From Ignavibacteriaceae bacterium (lineage in GTDB: Bacteria > Bacteroidota > Ignavibacteria > Ignavibacteriales > Ignavibacteriaceae), in the NCBI GenBank assembly GCA_013388545.1, contig JACAFB010000015.1, positions 1 to 64,000 on the forward strand: DNA of 64,000 nt, given 5' to 3'. Position 1 is the first letter of the stretch, and each line of letters starts with the position of its first letter. The notes under the pieces are model-generated. The model did no database searches, was not told the DNA's origin, and was given only the letters and a program-made list of their open reading frames with translations. Shown one piece after another: positions 19,232 to 28,762 of the stretch. The position numbers and the translations under genes are program-made.

Positions 19232-21010
19232 ATGAAACTTCTTTATTCATATCTTAAAAATTATTGGAAGCTTGTATTGCTTGCTTTGTTTCTTGCAGCG
19301 GTAAACCAGATCTTTTCAATGCTTGATCCATTAATATTTAAAATCGTGATTGATAATTATGCAACAAAATTTAATCAATACACAAGTGAAGAGTTCATCA
19401 GAGGGGTTTTGCTGTTATTGGCTGCAGCAGTTGGAGTTGCTTTTGTTTCAAGGGTTGCAAAGAACTTTCAGGATTATTACCTGAATGTTATTACGCAAAG
19501 AATAGGTGCGGATATTTACACAAACGGAATTCGCCATTCAATTCAGCTTCCTTATTTTCAATTCGAAGATCAGAGAAGCGGCACAACACTTGGCATTTTA
19601 CAAAAAGTAAGAACAGATACAGAAAAATTAATTTCAGCGTCGGTGAATGTTTTATTTACAACAATTGTTGGTGTAATCTTTTTAACAATTTACGCAATCA
19701 ATGTTCACTGGATTATTGCGCCTGTTTTTTTTGCTGCTGTTCCTATTCTCGGTTTTATCAGCTCGGTGCTCAGCAGGAAAATAAAAAAAATTCAGAAGGT
19801 GATTGTCAGCGAAACTACTGCTCTTGCAGGATCAACTACTGAATCATTGCGGAATATTGAGCTTGTTAAAAGCCTTGGATTAGGCAACCAGGAAATCAAA
19901 AGGTTGAATTCAACCACCGACAAAATTCTCAGTCTTGAACTAAAAAAAGTTAAATACATCCGAACGCTAAGTTTTATCCAGGGAACATCAGTTAATTTTA
20001 TCCGAACGACAATTTTATTTCTACTGCTTTATCTGATTTTTATTCGTGATATTTCAGTGGGCGAATTCTTTTCAATGTTTATTTATTCCTTTTTTATTTT
20101 TGGCCCGCTTCAAAGTCTTGGAGATATAATAAATATCTATCGCGAAACTGAAGTTTCGCTTAATAATTATGAAGATCTGCTGAAAAAACCTGTTGAAACT
20201 AAACCTGAAAATCCTCAGGTACTTGGCGAGATCTTCAAATTGGAATTCCGGGATGTTGTTTTCAGGCATCAATCAGCAAGCAAGCATGCTTTGCAAGGAA
20301 TTTCATTTACTGCAAATAAGGGAGAAACAATTGCATTTGTTGGCCCTTCAGGTTCAGGCAAAACAACCCTTGTAAAACTTCTTGTGGGATTGTACGTCCC
20401 CAAAGAAGGAAAAATAATTTTCAATAATATTTCCTCACGACAAATCGATTATGATGAACTTCGAAACAAAATAGGGTTCGTTACCCAGGATACACAACTT
20501 TTTTCCGGAAGTATAAAAGAGAATCTTCTTTTTGTAAATCCAGATGCAACAGATGATGAATGTCTTGATGTGATGATAAAAGCATCTGCCCAAAGTTTAC
20601 TTGAGCGCGCCGAAAAAGGTCTTGATACAATTATCGGAGAGGGAGGAATAAAAGTAAGCGGGGGAGAAAAACAGAGAATTTCAATTGCAAGGGCATTGCT
20701 TCGCAATCCAGATTTACTAATTTTTGATGAAGCTACATCTTCTCTTGATTCGCTTACCGAAGAAGAAATTGCAAAAACTATTCGCAGTATATCAGAACGG
20801 GATGATATTATAACCATACTTATCGCTCACAGACTTTCAACTGTAATGCATGCTGATAAAATCTTTGTTCTTGAACGTGGTAAAATTGTAGAGTCTGGCA
20901 AACATGAAGAGCTTTTGGAAAACAAAGGACTCTATTATGCTCTCTGGCGTCAGCAGATTGGTGAAAAAGATTTTACCAGCGCAGTGGATCTATCACAAAA
21001 TGAAGAGTAA
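19232..21010 (+). CDS. ABC exporter, fused permease and ATPase
   Basis: 592 residues, a half-transporter that should work as a homodimer. Six transmembrane helices cover about 1-310, and the nucleotide-binding domain about 335-575. Walker A is GPSGSGKTT, the signature motif SGGEKQRIS, Walker B LLIFDEATSSLD, and the H-loop AHRLS. The MsbA/LmrA-like type suggests export of lipid or hydrophobic compounds, but the substrate cannot be read from sequence. Monocistronic by appearance. Confidence 0.92.
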   Translation: MKLLYSYLKNYWKLVLLALFLAAVNQIFSMLDPLIFKIVIDNYATKFNQYTSEEFIRGVLLLLAAAVGVAFVSRVAKNFQDYYLNVITQRIGADIYTNGIRHSIQLPYFQFEDQRSGTTLGILQKVRTDTEKLISASVNVLFTTIVGVIFLTIYAINVHWIIAPVFFAAVPILGFISSVLSRKIKKIQKVIVSETTALAGSTTESLRNIELVKSLGLGNQEIKRLNSTTDKILSLELKKVKYIRTLSFIQGTSVNFIRTTILFLLLYLIFIRDISVGEFFSMFIYSFFIFGPLQSLGDIINIYRETEVSLNNYEDLLKKPVETKPENPQVLGEIFKLEFRDVVFRHQSASKHALQGISFTANKGETIAFVGPSGSGKTTLVKLLVGLYVPKEGKIIFNNISSRQIDYDELRNKIGFVTQDTQLFSGSIKENLLFVNPDATDDECLDVMIKASAQSLLERAEKGLDTIIGEGGIKVSGGEKQRISIARALLRNPDLLIFDEATSSLDSLTEEEIAKTIRSISERDDIITILIAHRLSTVMHADKIFVLERGKIVESGKHEELLENKGLYYALWRQQIGEKDFTSAVDLSQNEE

Positions 21011-21160
21011 CCTTACTTCAAACTTTAAGTTGTACTAATGTTTTATATCTGAAGTCAAAGCCGACCTTCAAAGCAAAAAAAAATTTATCCTATCTATTGC
21101 AATTAGTTTATGAAAACTAAATATTTGTTTAGAAAATTTTTTTGCGAGCGCACATAAAAA

Positions 21161-22570
21161 TTGAACGGAGACAAACCTTACCTAAAAAGAGTCCTTGGAT
21201 TCAGGGATTTATCCTTCTTTCTCATCGCTGCATTAGTAAATTTAAATAGTGTTCCTGTTGTTGCAAGTGCCGGTCCGGTTGCTCTTATATTATGGCTGAG
21301 CGGATTTGTTTTCTTTTTTATTCCCCAGGCCATTGCGGTGCTCGAATTCTCAAAACGCTCTCCTCACGAAGGCGGCATCTATAATTGGAATAAAGCAGCT
21401 TGGGGTGATTTTCATGGCTTTATCTCCGGCTGGGCTTACTGGGTAAACAATATTTTCTATATCCCTACTCTTTTGTTTTATATTATCGGTTTTCTTGCCT
21501 ACATAATTGGTAATTCAACTTCCTCTCTGTCTTCCAGCCCGGTTTTAATGATGAGTATTTCTCTTGGGCTCCTTTGGATTTTAACTTATCTCAACATTCG
21601 CGGATTCGGCGTCGGTAAATGGGTTCAGAATTTAGGTGCTTCGGGCACATTTATAACAGCTTCGACAATTTTGGTTATTGGTATAATTACTGCATCAACA
21701 AAAGGTTCTTCAGTCACCTTTTCAATGAGCTCAGTCTTCTCATCTCTTGATAACTGGACTTTTTTGTCATTGCTGAGTGTTGTGTGTCTGAATTACGTTG
21801 GGCTTGAACTCGGATCAGTGATAGCAGATGAGGTAAAAGAGCCGCAAAAAAATATCCCCAAGGCAGTATTAGTTGCGGGAACTTCAACAATTTTGATGTT
21901 CCTGGTAGTTACAACTGCATTATTGATTTCAATTCCATTTGAAGAAATTGGAATTATTGAAGGCATTCTTCAGGGTATAGAGCGCGCAGCAGAAGCTATC
22001 GGGATTGGCTGGATTGTTTTTCCTGTTGCTGTTTTTATGATAATGAATGCCGCTGGAAATACTTCAGCATGGCTTTCAGGCGCGGCAAGAATTCCATTTG
22101 TAATTGGAATTGATCGGTACCTTCCTTCAGCACTCGGCACTGTTCACCCGAAGCATAACACCCCTCACGTAGCGCTGATTGTTCAGGGAGTGGCGTCAAG
22201 CTTTGTTATTATAGTTGCGGCTATAGGTTCTTCTGTTGGGGATATGTATATGTTCCTGCTTCAAACTACAGTTGTACTGCAATTAATTCCTTACGTTTAT
22301 ATGTTCGCTGCTTTAATTAAAGTTAGATCTACTTACGGAAAGAGCGGCGGATTTTTTTCAAATAAATTTGTTACGGTAATCGCCGGGTTTATCGGCGGAG
22401 GAATGACAATTTTTGGAATTGCATTTGCATTCGTCCCCTCGGCTAATATCTCTGCTATTCTTGTTTATGAAATAAAGCTTGTTTTTAGCTGTGTAAGTTT
22501 TCTCATTCCTGCATTTGTGTTTTATCGGATTAACCTTCGCAAGCTTAAAGTCAGTGAGGTTATTAATTGA
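21161..22570 (+). CDS. APC-superfamily amino acid permease
   Basis: 469 residues with about 12 transmembrane helices. The N-terminal GFRDLSFFLIAALVNLNSVPV, the SPHEGGIYNWNKAAWGDF loop and VCLNYVGLELGSVIADEVKEPQKNIPKA are typical of the amino acid-polyamine-organocation family, near the glutamate/GABA-type antiporters. Start choice: an in-frame TAA lies two codons upstream, so the TTG at 21161 is the first possible start and no ATG occurs in the early helices. No strong Shine-Dalgarno is visible. Substrate not assigned. Confidence 0.88.
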   Translation: MNGDKPYLKRVLGFRDLSFFLIAALVNLNSVPVVASAGPVALILWLSGFVFFFIPQAIAVLEFSKRSPHEGGIYNWNKAAWGDFHGFISGWAYWVNNIFYIPTLLFYIIGFLAYIIGNSTSSLSSSPVLMMSISLGLLWILTYLNIRGFGVGKWVQNLGASGTFITASTILVIGIITASTKGSSVTFSMSSVFSSLDNWTFLSLLSVVCLNYVGLELGSVIADEVKEPQKNIPKAVLVAGTSTILMFLVVTTALLISIPFEEIGIIEGILQGIERAAEAIGIGWIVFPVAVFMIMNAAGNTSAWLSGAARIPFVIGIDRYLPSALGTVHPKHNTPHVALIVQGVASSFVIIVAAIGSSVGDMYMFLLQTTVVLQLIPYVYMFAALIKVRSTYGKSGGFFSNKFVTVIAGFIGGGMTIFGIAFAFVPSANISAILVYEIKLVFSCVSFLIPAFVFYRINLRKLKVSEVIN

Positions 22571-22740
22571 ATTTACCTCCCGTGAAAAAACTTTAATTTA
22601 AATTCGGATGTAATTTTTTGAATGTTATCCTTTTAGATAAAGAAACGGTTCATAAATTTTATTTTATCGGAGAATATAATCTTTAGCGGAGCGAAAATAA
22701 TTTTTCATTTCAAGTTATTTAAAGATTACTCTGCTTTATC

Positions 22741-23370
22741 ATGAATATTTCACTTAAGATATTATTCGTTCTCTTCGCTTTATTTGTTTTTAATCTTATG
22801 TTTTTGTTTGCGCAAACCACTGATTGTACTTGTCAAAAACATAAGATTGGTTATCTGGTCAGTTTCGGCAATCAGAAATTAAGCTTTGTTTCGCTTGCCC
22901 TTCCTTACAGCTACAAAGTTGTATTCTTTGAGATCGAATACTGTTACAATCTGTCTGCCGATAAAAACTGGGAACTTGACCTGATTTTTCAACCACAATA
23001 CAATATAACTGAATACAAACCGGATAACGATCAGGGAAAATATACAAGTGGTTACGAATATGGTTCGAATGTTGGGTTATGCACCAGATTTAAATTGATA
23101 CCCGATTTATTTAAAATCTATACAATTCTTTCAATAGGGCCAAACTACGTTTCAGGAGTTCCAAACCGTCAGCGAAGCGGCTTCCTTTTTGCAAATAATA
23201 TAATTGCAGGTATTAATTTTCAATTATCCGATCACTGGTATTTTGATTTGAGAATTGGGTTCAGACATCTTAGTAATGCCGGATTCAACAGCCCAAACAG
23301 AGGAATCAATAATTTGATAATTTCGGGCGGAGTACTTTTTGATTTAATTTCAGGTGAAATTAATCTCTAG
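22741..23370 (+). CDS. PagL-like lipid A 3-O-deacylase (acyloxyacyl hydrolase)
   Basis: 209 residues, signal peptide about 1-24 (ending LFAQ). The rest forms a small outer-membrane barrel. Near the C terminus RHLSNAGFNSPNRGIN matches the PagL signature, where the His-x-Ser pair forms the active site in the outer membrane. PagL removes the 3-O acyl chain of lipid A and remodels LPS. The catalytic acid cannot be assigned with confidence. Stand-alone gene between the permease and the DUF389 gene. Confidence 0.78.
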   Translation: MNISLKILFVLFALFVFNLMFLFAQTTDCTCQKHKIGYLVSFGNQKLSFVSLALPYSYKVVFFEIEYCYNLSADKNWELDLIFQPQYNITEYKPDNDQGKYTSGYEYGSNVGLCTRFKLIPDLFKIYTILSIGPNYVSGVPNRQRSGFLFANNIIAGINFQLSDHWYFDLRIGFRHLSNAGFNSPNRGINNLIISGGVLFDLISGEINL

Positions 23371-23496
23371 CTTATTATTTTGAGTCAATGATTGTTTATC
23401 TCTAGTTGTTTTTTATATACAGATTAATCTTTTTTAATTTTAATGCTGATTTTTAGCAGGTAAACAATTCTAATATCAGATAGCGGAAATAAAAAA

Positions 23497-24807
23497 ATGT
23501 TTAATACGACCGGGATGAAAAAAATTTTGGATTTTATCAGCCTGAAAAAGGGTGAAGAAGCCAGAGAAAAAGTATTAGAAAATGTAAAAGCAAACACTTC
23601 TTTTCGTGGTTCTAATTTATGGATTCTTGCCTGTGCGATTGTTATCGCTTCAATTGGTTTAAATGTTAATTCGGCTGCAGTAATAATTGGTGCAATGCTA
23701 ATTTCTCCATTGATGGGACCAATTGTGGGCACAGGGTTCGCCCTGGGGATCCTGGATTTATCATTACTTAAAAAATCATTAAAGAATTTAATTGTAGCAA
23801 CCTTTGTAAGCCTCCTGGTTTCAGCAGCGTATTTTTATATAAGTCCCTTTAAAGAAACTCAGTCAGAATTACTTTCCAGAACAAATCCGAACATTTACGA
23901 TGTTTTAATTGCATTTTTAGGAGGACTGGTCGGAGTAATTGCAATAACCCGAGTAGAAAAAGGGAATCCTATCCCGGGTGTTGCAATAGCTACTGCATTG
24001 ATGCCGCCTCTTTGCACAGCAGGTTATGGATTGGCAGTTGGAAATCTGGCCTATTTTGCAGGAGCTTTATATTTATATATGATTAATAGCGTGTTCATCT
24101 GCCTTTCAACTTTTCTAATTGTAAAATATTTGAAATATCCGGCAGTGTTTGAAATAGATAAAAATCGTCAGATGAGGATAAGAAATGGAATCACAGCACT
24201 GCTAATAATTTTAATCATCCCGAGCATTTATATTGCATATAATCTGATATCCGAAAAAAAGTATAATCAGTCTGTTATTGATTTTATTGATAAAGAACTT
24301 ATCAGTAATGGGTATGTATTAATTTATAAGAAAGTCGATTTTTACTCACAACCTAAAAAGATTGAACTCGCTTTTCTTACAAAAAAATTCTCTCCTCCTG
24401 AACTTCAACTCCTGAATGATAAATTGAAATATTATGGAATTGAAAACTCCCAATTGATTATTAAACAAGACACAACCGACATTAAAAAAATCATAAAGGG
24501 GGAATTAGAGGGTACGCAGTCTTTGTTGAATGAGAAAGAATTAAGAATTGCAGAGCTGGAAAAAAAATTAAATTCCCGGATTTATGACAACGAATCGATT
24601 CTTTCTGAAACAAAAATTTTATTTCCAGAAATTCAGACTATTTCAATTGCAGATCATTCTTTTTCTGTTTCAAAAGATTCTGCAGATGTGATCCCCGTAC
24701 TCATTTACAAAAGCAAAAAGGATTTGTCAGCTCCCGTTAAATACAAATTAATTGAATGGTTGAAAAAAAAGCTAAATAAGCCGAAGATTCAGCTTTTTCG
24801 CTTATAA
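23497..24807 (+). CDS. DUF389 family membrane protein
   Basis: 436 residues. The first half has five or six transmembrane helices and the DUF389 hallmark NSAAVIIGAMLISPLMGPIVG, then GVAIATALMPPLCTAGYGLA. The second half is soluble with a coiled-coil-like stretch (LEGTQSLLNEKELRIAELEKKL) and a C-terminal alpha/beta segment. The family is widespread (TIGR00341-like) with no established function. Some relatives are annotated as hydrophobic transporters without proof. Confidence 0.88.
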   Translation: MFNTTGMKKILDFISLKKGEEAREKVLENVKANTSFRGSNLWILACAIVIASIGLNVNSAAVIIGAMLISPLMGPIVGTGFALGILDLSLLKKSLKNLIVATFVSLLVSAAYFYISPFKETQSELLSRTNPNIYDVLIAFLGGLVGVIAITRVEKGNPIPGVAIATALMPPLCTAGYGLAVGNLAYFAGALYLYMINSVFICLSTFLIVKYLKYPAVFEIDKNRQMRIRNGITALLIILIIPSIYIAYNLISEKKYNQSVIDFIDKELISNGYVLIYKKVDFYSQPKKIELAFLTKKFSPPELQLLNDKLKYYGIENSQLIIKQDTTDIKKIIKGELEGTQSLLNEKELRIAELEKKLNSRIYDNESILSETKILFPEIQTISIADHSFSVSKDSADVIPVLIYKSKKDLSAPVKYKLIEWLKKKLNKPKIQLFRL

Positions 24808-25130
24808 AAGAGTTTTTTGTTGCAATAATTAAATTTCATCTGCCTGATCAGATGACTTGTTAAGCTTTCAAACTGATTTCTGTTTTATAAATTCAGGCAA
24901 AAGTAATCTGTAAACAATTAGATCTTATCAACCGTGAAATGTTCCGATTTTCGCCTTTGATTAGATTCGCAAAATGAACGAAAAAATATTTGTTGCGCTA
25001 TTGCTAAATACCATAATTGTCTTTCTTATTTTACACTTTCATTAAGTTCATTTAATTTTACCTTTAAGGAATTACCCGTCTCTTAAACTTTTTAGCAGAT
25101 CCAGAGACTAAAAACAAAAAAAGGACAATT
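24808..25130. other. Intergenic region upstream of the GH13 gene
   Basis: About 320 bp, AT-rich. It holds a short hairpin CATCTG/CAGATG (about 24838-24856) after the DUF389 gene, and a 23-codon hydrophobic open frame (24974-25045) without a ribosome binding site that I do not accept as a gene. The amylase promoter must lie in the right part but is not recognisable. Confidence 0.4.
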
Positions 25131-27512
25131 ATGATCAGATGGATTATTTCAATTTTAATTTTATTTAGCTGCACAGCATACACACAAAAAATTTATGATT
25201 TGATTCAGCCAATAAATCTTCAGCAGGATGGAGCAACAAAAGTATTGGTCAGTGATATTTTTTATTCGCCCTCATATAATGTTGAATTTAGTTCGACACC
25301 AAATATCGAAGTTACTTATGATAATAAGTCGATGGAAGTATCATTAACTCCCAAAGAATCTTTTTCGGGGATAGAACTGGTTCCCTTTAATCTTGGCGAA
25401 GAAACCTACCTGATTCCTGTTAAACTTAAGAGAAGTCAAAAATATCTTTTTACTTATAAACCAAAAGAGGGAGAAAAAGAAGTAAATCTCTTCGGTCAAT
25501 TTAATAGCTGGGACAGGCATAACCTCCCAATGAAAGATATAAATGGCGACGGCATTCTGGAAGTTGAAATTCCTCTTGATCCGGGAAGATATGAATATAA
25601 GTTTTTCATTGACGGTCGCGAAGTTATCGACTTTGATAACCCGGTAAAAGTTCCGAACGGGATGGGAGATTTCAACTCTGTCAGAATTATAGAAGAAGCA
25701 GCAAAGGATAAAATGTTTCTCCATGTTCTCGGATCAGAAAAAAAAGGAAAAGAACTGAAACTGAAATTCTATTTCGAAAGCATCGATAAAAGTATGCTGG
25801 TTGATGGAAAATCTGTGATTGCACTCTTTGATAATCAAAAATTTCCTGACAAGCTTATAGAGATAAAAGGAAGAGAAATAATTCTAACAGCAAAAAATGA
25901 GATGCTTTCAGGCAATCATTTTATAAGAATAGCAGTCAACGGGCACGGGTATAATTCCAATATACAAACTGTTCAGCTCCACGATGGAATTATCGCCGGA
26001 AATTCGGGAGTTCGTACTCTTAACGATAATATAATTTATTGTATTATGATTGACCGCTTTAATAACGGGGATAAATCAAACGACAATCCAATCGTTCATG
26101 ATTCACTTTTCACCCCTGCAAATTATCAGGGCGGTGATTTACAGGGAATAGTTAACAAGCTTGAAGACGGTTATTTTGAAAAACTTGGTATTAACTCATT
26201 CTGGATTTCCCCGATTGTTGACAACACAAATAAAGCTTACCGTGAATTCCCTCCACCTCACAGGTATTATACAGGTTATCATGGCTACTGGCCGGTTTCT
26301 TCGAACAAAGTTGAGGAGCATTTTGGAGATATGAAATTAGTTAATAAGCTTGTTGACATTGCACATCAAAAGAATATGAAAGTTTTCTGGGACTACGTTG
26401 CTCATCATATTCACGAAGAGCACTGGATGTGGAAAGATCACCGCGATTGGTTCGGAACTTTTTATCTGCCGAACGGAAGACTAAACCTAAGACTGTGGGA
26501 TGAATACAGACTTACTACCTGGTTTGAGCCTTATATGCCCTCGTTTGATTTTGCCGGTTCTTACGAAGCTCTTGAATTTATGACCGATAATGCGGTTTGG
26601 TGGTTAAAAGTAACCGGAGCAGATGGATTCCGTCACGATGCAGTAAAACACGTTCCAAATGAATTCTGGAGATTACTTACAAGAAAATTAAAAAGTGAAA
26701 TAGAAATACCTCTGAACAAAGGTTTATATCAAATCGGGGAATCTTTCGGAGGTATCGAGTTGATAGCTTCATATGTGAATAACGGACAGTTGAATGCCCA
26801 GTTTAATTTTAATCTTTACGATGTTGCAATTCCAACTTTCCTCGATGAAAACGCTTCTTTCAAATTGCTTGATTATCAGATGCAGAAAAGTTTCCAGGTT
26901 TTCGGTTACAACAACCTGATGGGCAACATTATGGACAGCCATGATAAAATCCGCTATATGGCTTATGCCGATGGTGATCTTGCAATCAATGATGGAAGAG
27001 CAGGAGATTTTGCCTGGAATAATCCACCGAAAGTTGATGACCCCAAAAGCTATGATAAATTAGAATTGCACCTCGCATACATATTAACTATTCCCGGAGT
27101 ACCAATTATTTATTATGGTGATGAAATTGGAATGACCGGAGCTTCAGATCCGGATAATCGCAGAATGATGAAATTCGGTGATGAACTTAATGAATATGAA
27201 AAACAAACTCTTGAAGATGTAAGTAAACTTATCCACATCCGAAAAGATCATCCGGCTCTGAGATATGGAGATTTTTTAACTTTGCAGGCAGATGAAAATA
27301 TATATGCTTACTTAAGATCTGATATGAATGAGAGAATATTAACTGTTGTGAATAAGAGTTCCAATGAACAAAAACCGGAGTTTATTTTACCCGGAATGTA
27401 CAAAGTAAGCAAAGCAAAAGACCTGATCAGTGGGAAAGAGTTTACTATTAAAAATAGTAGAATTGATCTTGTCATCAACGGAATTGGATACCATATTTTA
27501 AAGTTAGAATAG
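25131..27512 (+). CDS. Exported GH13 alpha-amylase-family glycoside hydrolase
   Basis: 793 residues with a signal peptide (about 1-19). An N-terminal beta domain (20-95) is followed by a CBM48/AMPK-like glycogen-binding domain (about 100-180: VNLFGQFNSWDRHNLPM, GRYEYKFFIDG). The catalytic barrel starts near 300 (YCIMIDRFNNGD). Nucleophile Asp is in GFRHDAVKHV (about 500), general acid Glu in QIGESFGG (about 535), and the third Asp in IMDSHD (about 600). Region I is DYVAHH rather than the common DxVxNH. Architecture fits a neopullulanase or cyclomaltodextrinase-like enzyme acting on alpha-glucans in the periplasm or outside. The next gene starts at the very next base. Confidence 0.9.
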   Translation: MIRWIISILILFSCTAYTQKIYDLIQPINLQQDGATKVLVSDIFYSPSYNVEFSSTPNIEVTYDNKSMEVSLTPKESFSGIELVPFNLGEETYLIPVKLKRSQKYLFTYKPKEGEKEVNLFGQFNSWDRHNLPMKDINGDGILEVEIPLDPGRYEYKFFIDGREVIDFDNPVKVPNGMGDFNSVRIIEEAAKDKMFLHVLGSEKKGKELKLKFYFESIDKSMLVDGKSVIALFDNQKFPDKLIEIKGREIILTAKNEMLSGNHFIRIAVNGHGYNSNIQTVQLHDGIIAGNSGVRTLNDNIIYCIMIDRFNNGDKSNDNPIVHDSLFTPANYQGGDLQGIVNKLEDGYFEKLGINSFWISPIVDNTNKAYREFPPPHRYYTGYHGYWPVSSNKVEEHFGDMKLVNKLVDIAHQKNMKVFWDYVAHHIHEEHWMWKDHRDWFGTFYLPNGRLNLRLWDEYRLTTWFEPYMPSFDFAGSYEALEFMTDNAVWWLKVTGADGFRHDAVKHVPNEFWRLLTRKLKSEIEIPLNKGLYQIGESFGGIELIASYVNNGQLNAQFNFNLYDVAIPTFLDENASFKLLDYQMQKSFQVFGYNNLMGNIMDSHDKIRYMAYADGDLAINDGRAGDFAWNNPPKVDDPKSYDKLELHLAYILTIPGVPIIYYGDEIGMTGASDPDNRRMMKFGDELNEYEKQTLEDVSKLIHIRKDHPALRYGDFLTLQADENIYAYLRSDMNERILTVVNKSSNEQKPEFILPGMYKVSKAKDLISGKEFTIKNSRIDLVINGIGYHILKLE

Positions 27513-28343
27513 ATGAACAAATGTAAATTGATCAAAACTTCACTTTTAAAGTTATTTATTTTAATTGTTGTTGTGTTATTCGGATGCACTAAAAAAGAAT
27601 CAGAAACCTCAGAATACAGAATCATTAGAATTGAGGCTCATGAGTTTAAGTTTAATATGCCAGATACTATATCAGCCGGATATAATGTCTTTCGGTTAAT
27701 TAATCATGGCAATCTTATTCACGAAGGTTTGATTTTCAGATTTACAAATGACTCGTTCACGATAAAATCATATATTGACAGTGTAGCGGCAGGAATAGAT
27801 TTCCCTTCTTTCAGCTTAGATCTGGGTGGACCCGGTATGACTACTCCTTATGATTCAAATGAAGTAATAATTAATCTTACACCCGGTAAATATGGAATTG
27901 TGTGTTGGGTTGATAACCATTTAATGTTAGGTATGAATAAAGACTTTTTTGTTACAGAAACGAGCTCCGAAATTGGTTCAAAGCCCAAAGAAGATTTAGT
28001 TTTAGAACTATCCGATACGGCTTTTACATTTTCTAAACTGCCAGTAAAGGGTAGTAATTTAATTAAAGTTATCAATGTCGGAGCTGATAACCACGAAGTT
28101 GATTTTATAAAATTATTTAAAGGAGTGACTAGCAAAGAATATATCAAGTGGAAAATAACCAGAGATGGTGATCCAAAAGGATTACCTGTGGGTGGTTCAC
28201 TCGATATCAATCCCGGATATGAAATTTGGCTGCCAATGACCTTTAAAGAAGGTAAGTATTTACTCACTTGTGTCGTCCCAAATAAAAAATCTGGCAAATC
28301 ACATTTGGAAGAAGGCAAATTTTTTGAATTTGAAATAAAGTAA
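27513..28343 (+). CDS. Lipoprotein with two cupredoxin-like domains
   Basis: 276 residues. Lipoprotein signal with VLFGC at about residue 25. Two beta-sandwich domains follow (about 35-150 and 160-276), each starting with a 'EFKFxxPxxxxAGxNxFRLxNxG' type strand. Domain 1 contains HE (IHEGLIF) and GIVCWVDNHLMLGM, a C-x4-H-x4-M spacing that fits type 1 copper ligands. Domain 2 keeps NHEVDF and a Cys but lacks the same Cys/His/Met loop. Possible periplasmic electron carrier or binding protein; copper binding is inference. It abuts the amylase stop with no gap, so the two are likely cotranscribed. Confidence 0.62.
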   Translation: MNKCKLIKTSLLKLFILIVVVLFGCTKKESETSEYRIIRIEAHEFKFNMPDTISAGYNVFRLINHGNLIHEGLIFRFTNDSFTIKSYIDSVAAGIDFPSFSLDLGGPGMTTPYDSNEVIINLTPGKYGIVCWVDNHLMLGMNKDFFVTETSSEIGSKPKEDLVLELSDTAFTFSKLPVKGSNLIKVINVGADNHEVDFIKLFKGVTSKEYIKWKITRDGDPKGLPVGGSLDINPGYEIWLPMTFKEGKYLLTCVVPNKKSGKSHLEEGKFFEFEIK

Positions 28344-28393
28344 AACTTTATTTGAGTCTTAAGTAAAATAAATTTTCAAATTATGGAGACATT

Positions 28394-28762
28394 ATGGCTA
28401 AACTAACTATCGTTTATGGTATTATTTTTATTTTGATGGGACTTTATGGTTACTTTGGAATAAGCAGTGAAAGTATTACTGCTTTGATTCCAACCTTTTT
28501 CGGAATTCCTTTACTTATTCTTGGATGGATTGGATTAAATGAAAAATACTTAAAACATGCAATGCACGGTGCCGCTGTTTTAAATTTACTTGGTTTTGCT
28601 GGTACTTTAAGTGGATTGATAAAATTTTTCAGAATGCTCGGCGGCGAACAATTTGAAAGACCTTCGGCAATAACCATTCAGGCAATAATGGCTTTTCTAT
28701 GCCTGGTGTTTTTAATTCTTGCGGTGAAGTCATTTATCGATGCACGGGAAAAAAGAGAATGA
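28394..28762 (+). CDS. Small four-helix membrane protein
   Basis: 122 residues with about four transmembrane helices (LTIVYGIIFILMGLYGYF, LIPTFFGIPLLILGWIGL, AAVLNLLGFAGTLSGLI, IQAIMAFLCLVFLILAV). GGAGA lies just before the ATG. I recognise no assigned function. It overlaps the DUF885 gene by an ATGA, so the two are translationally coupled. Confidence 0.72.
   Translation: MAKLTIVYGIIFILMGLYGYFGISSESITALIPTFFGIPLLILGWIGLNEKYLKHAMHGAAVLNLLGFAGTLSGLIKFFRMLGGEQFERPSAITIQAIMAFLCLVFLILAVKSFIDAREKRE

Noticed and set aside
24974-25045. 23-codon hydrophobic ORF (MNEKIFVALLLN...) upstream of the amylase gene
   Set aside because: No ribosome binding site, very short, and AT-rich DNA readily yields hydrophobic frames. 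Could be revisited if conserved in relatives.
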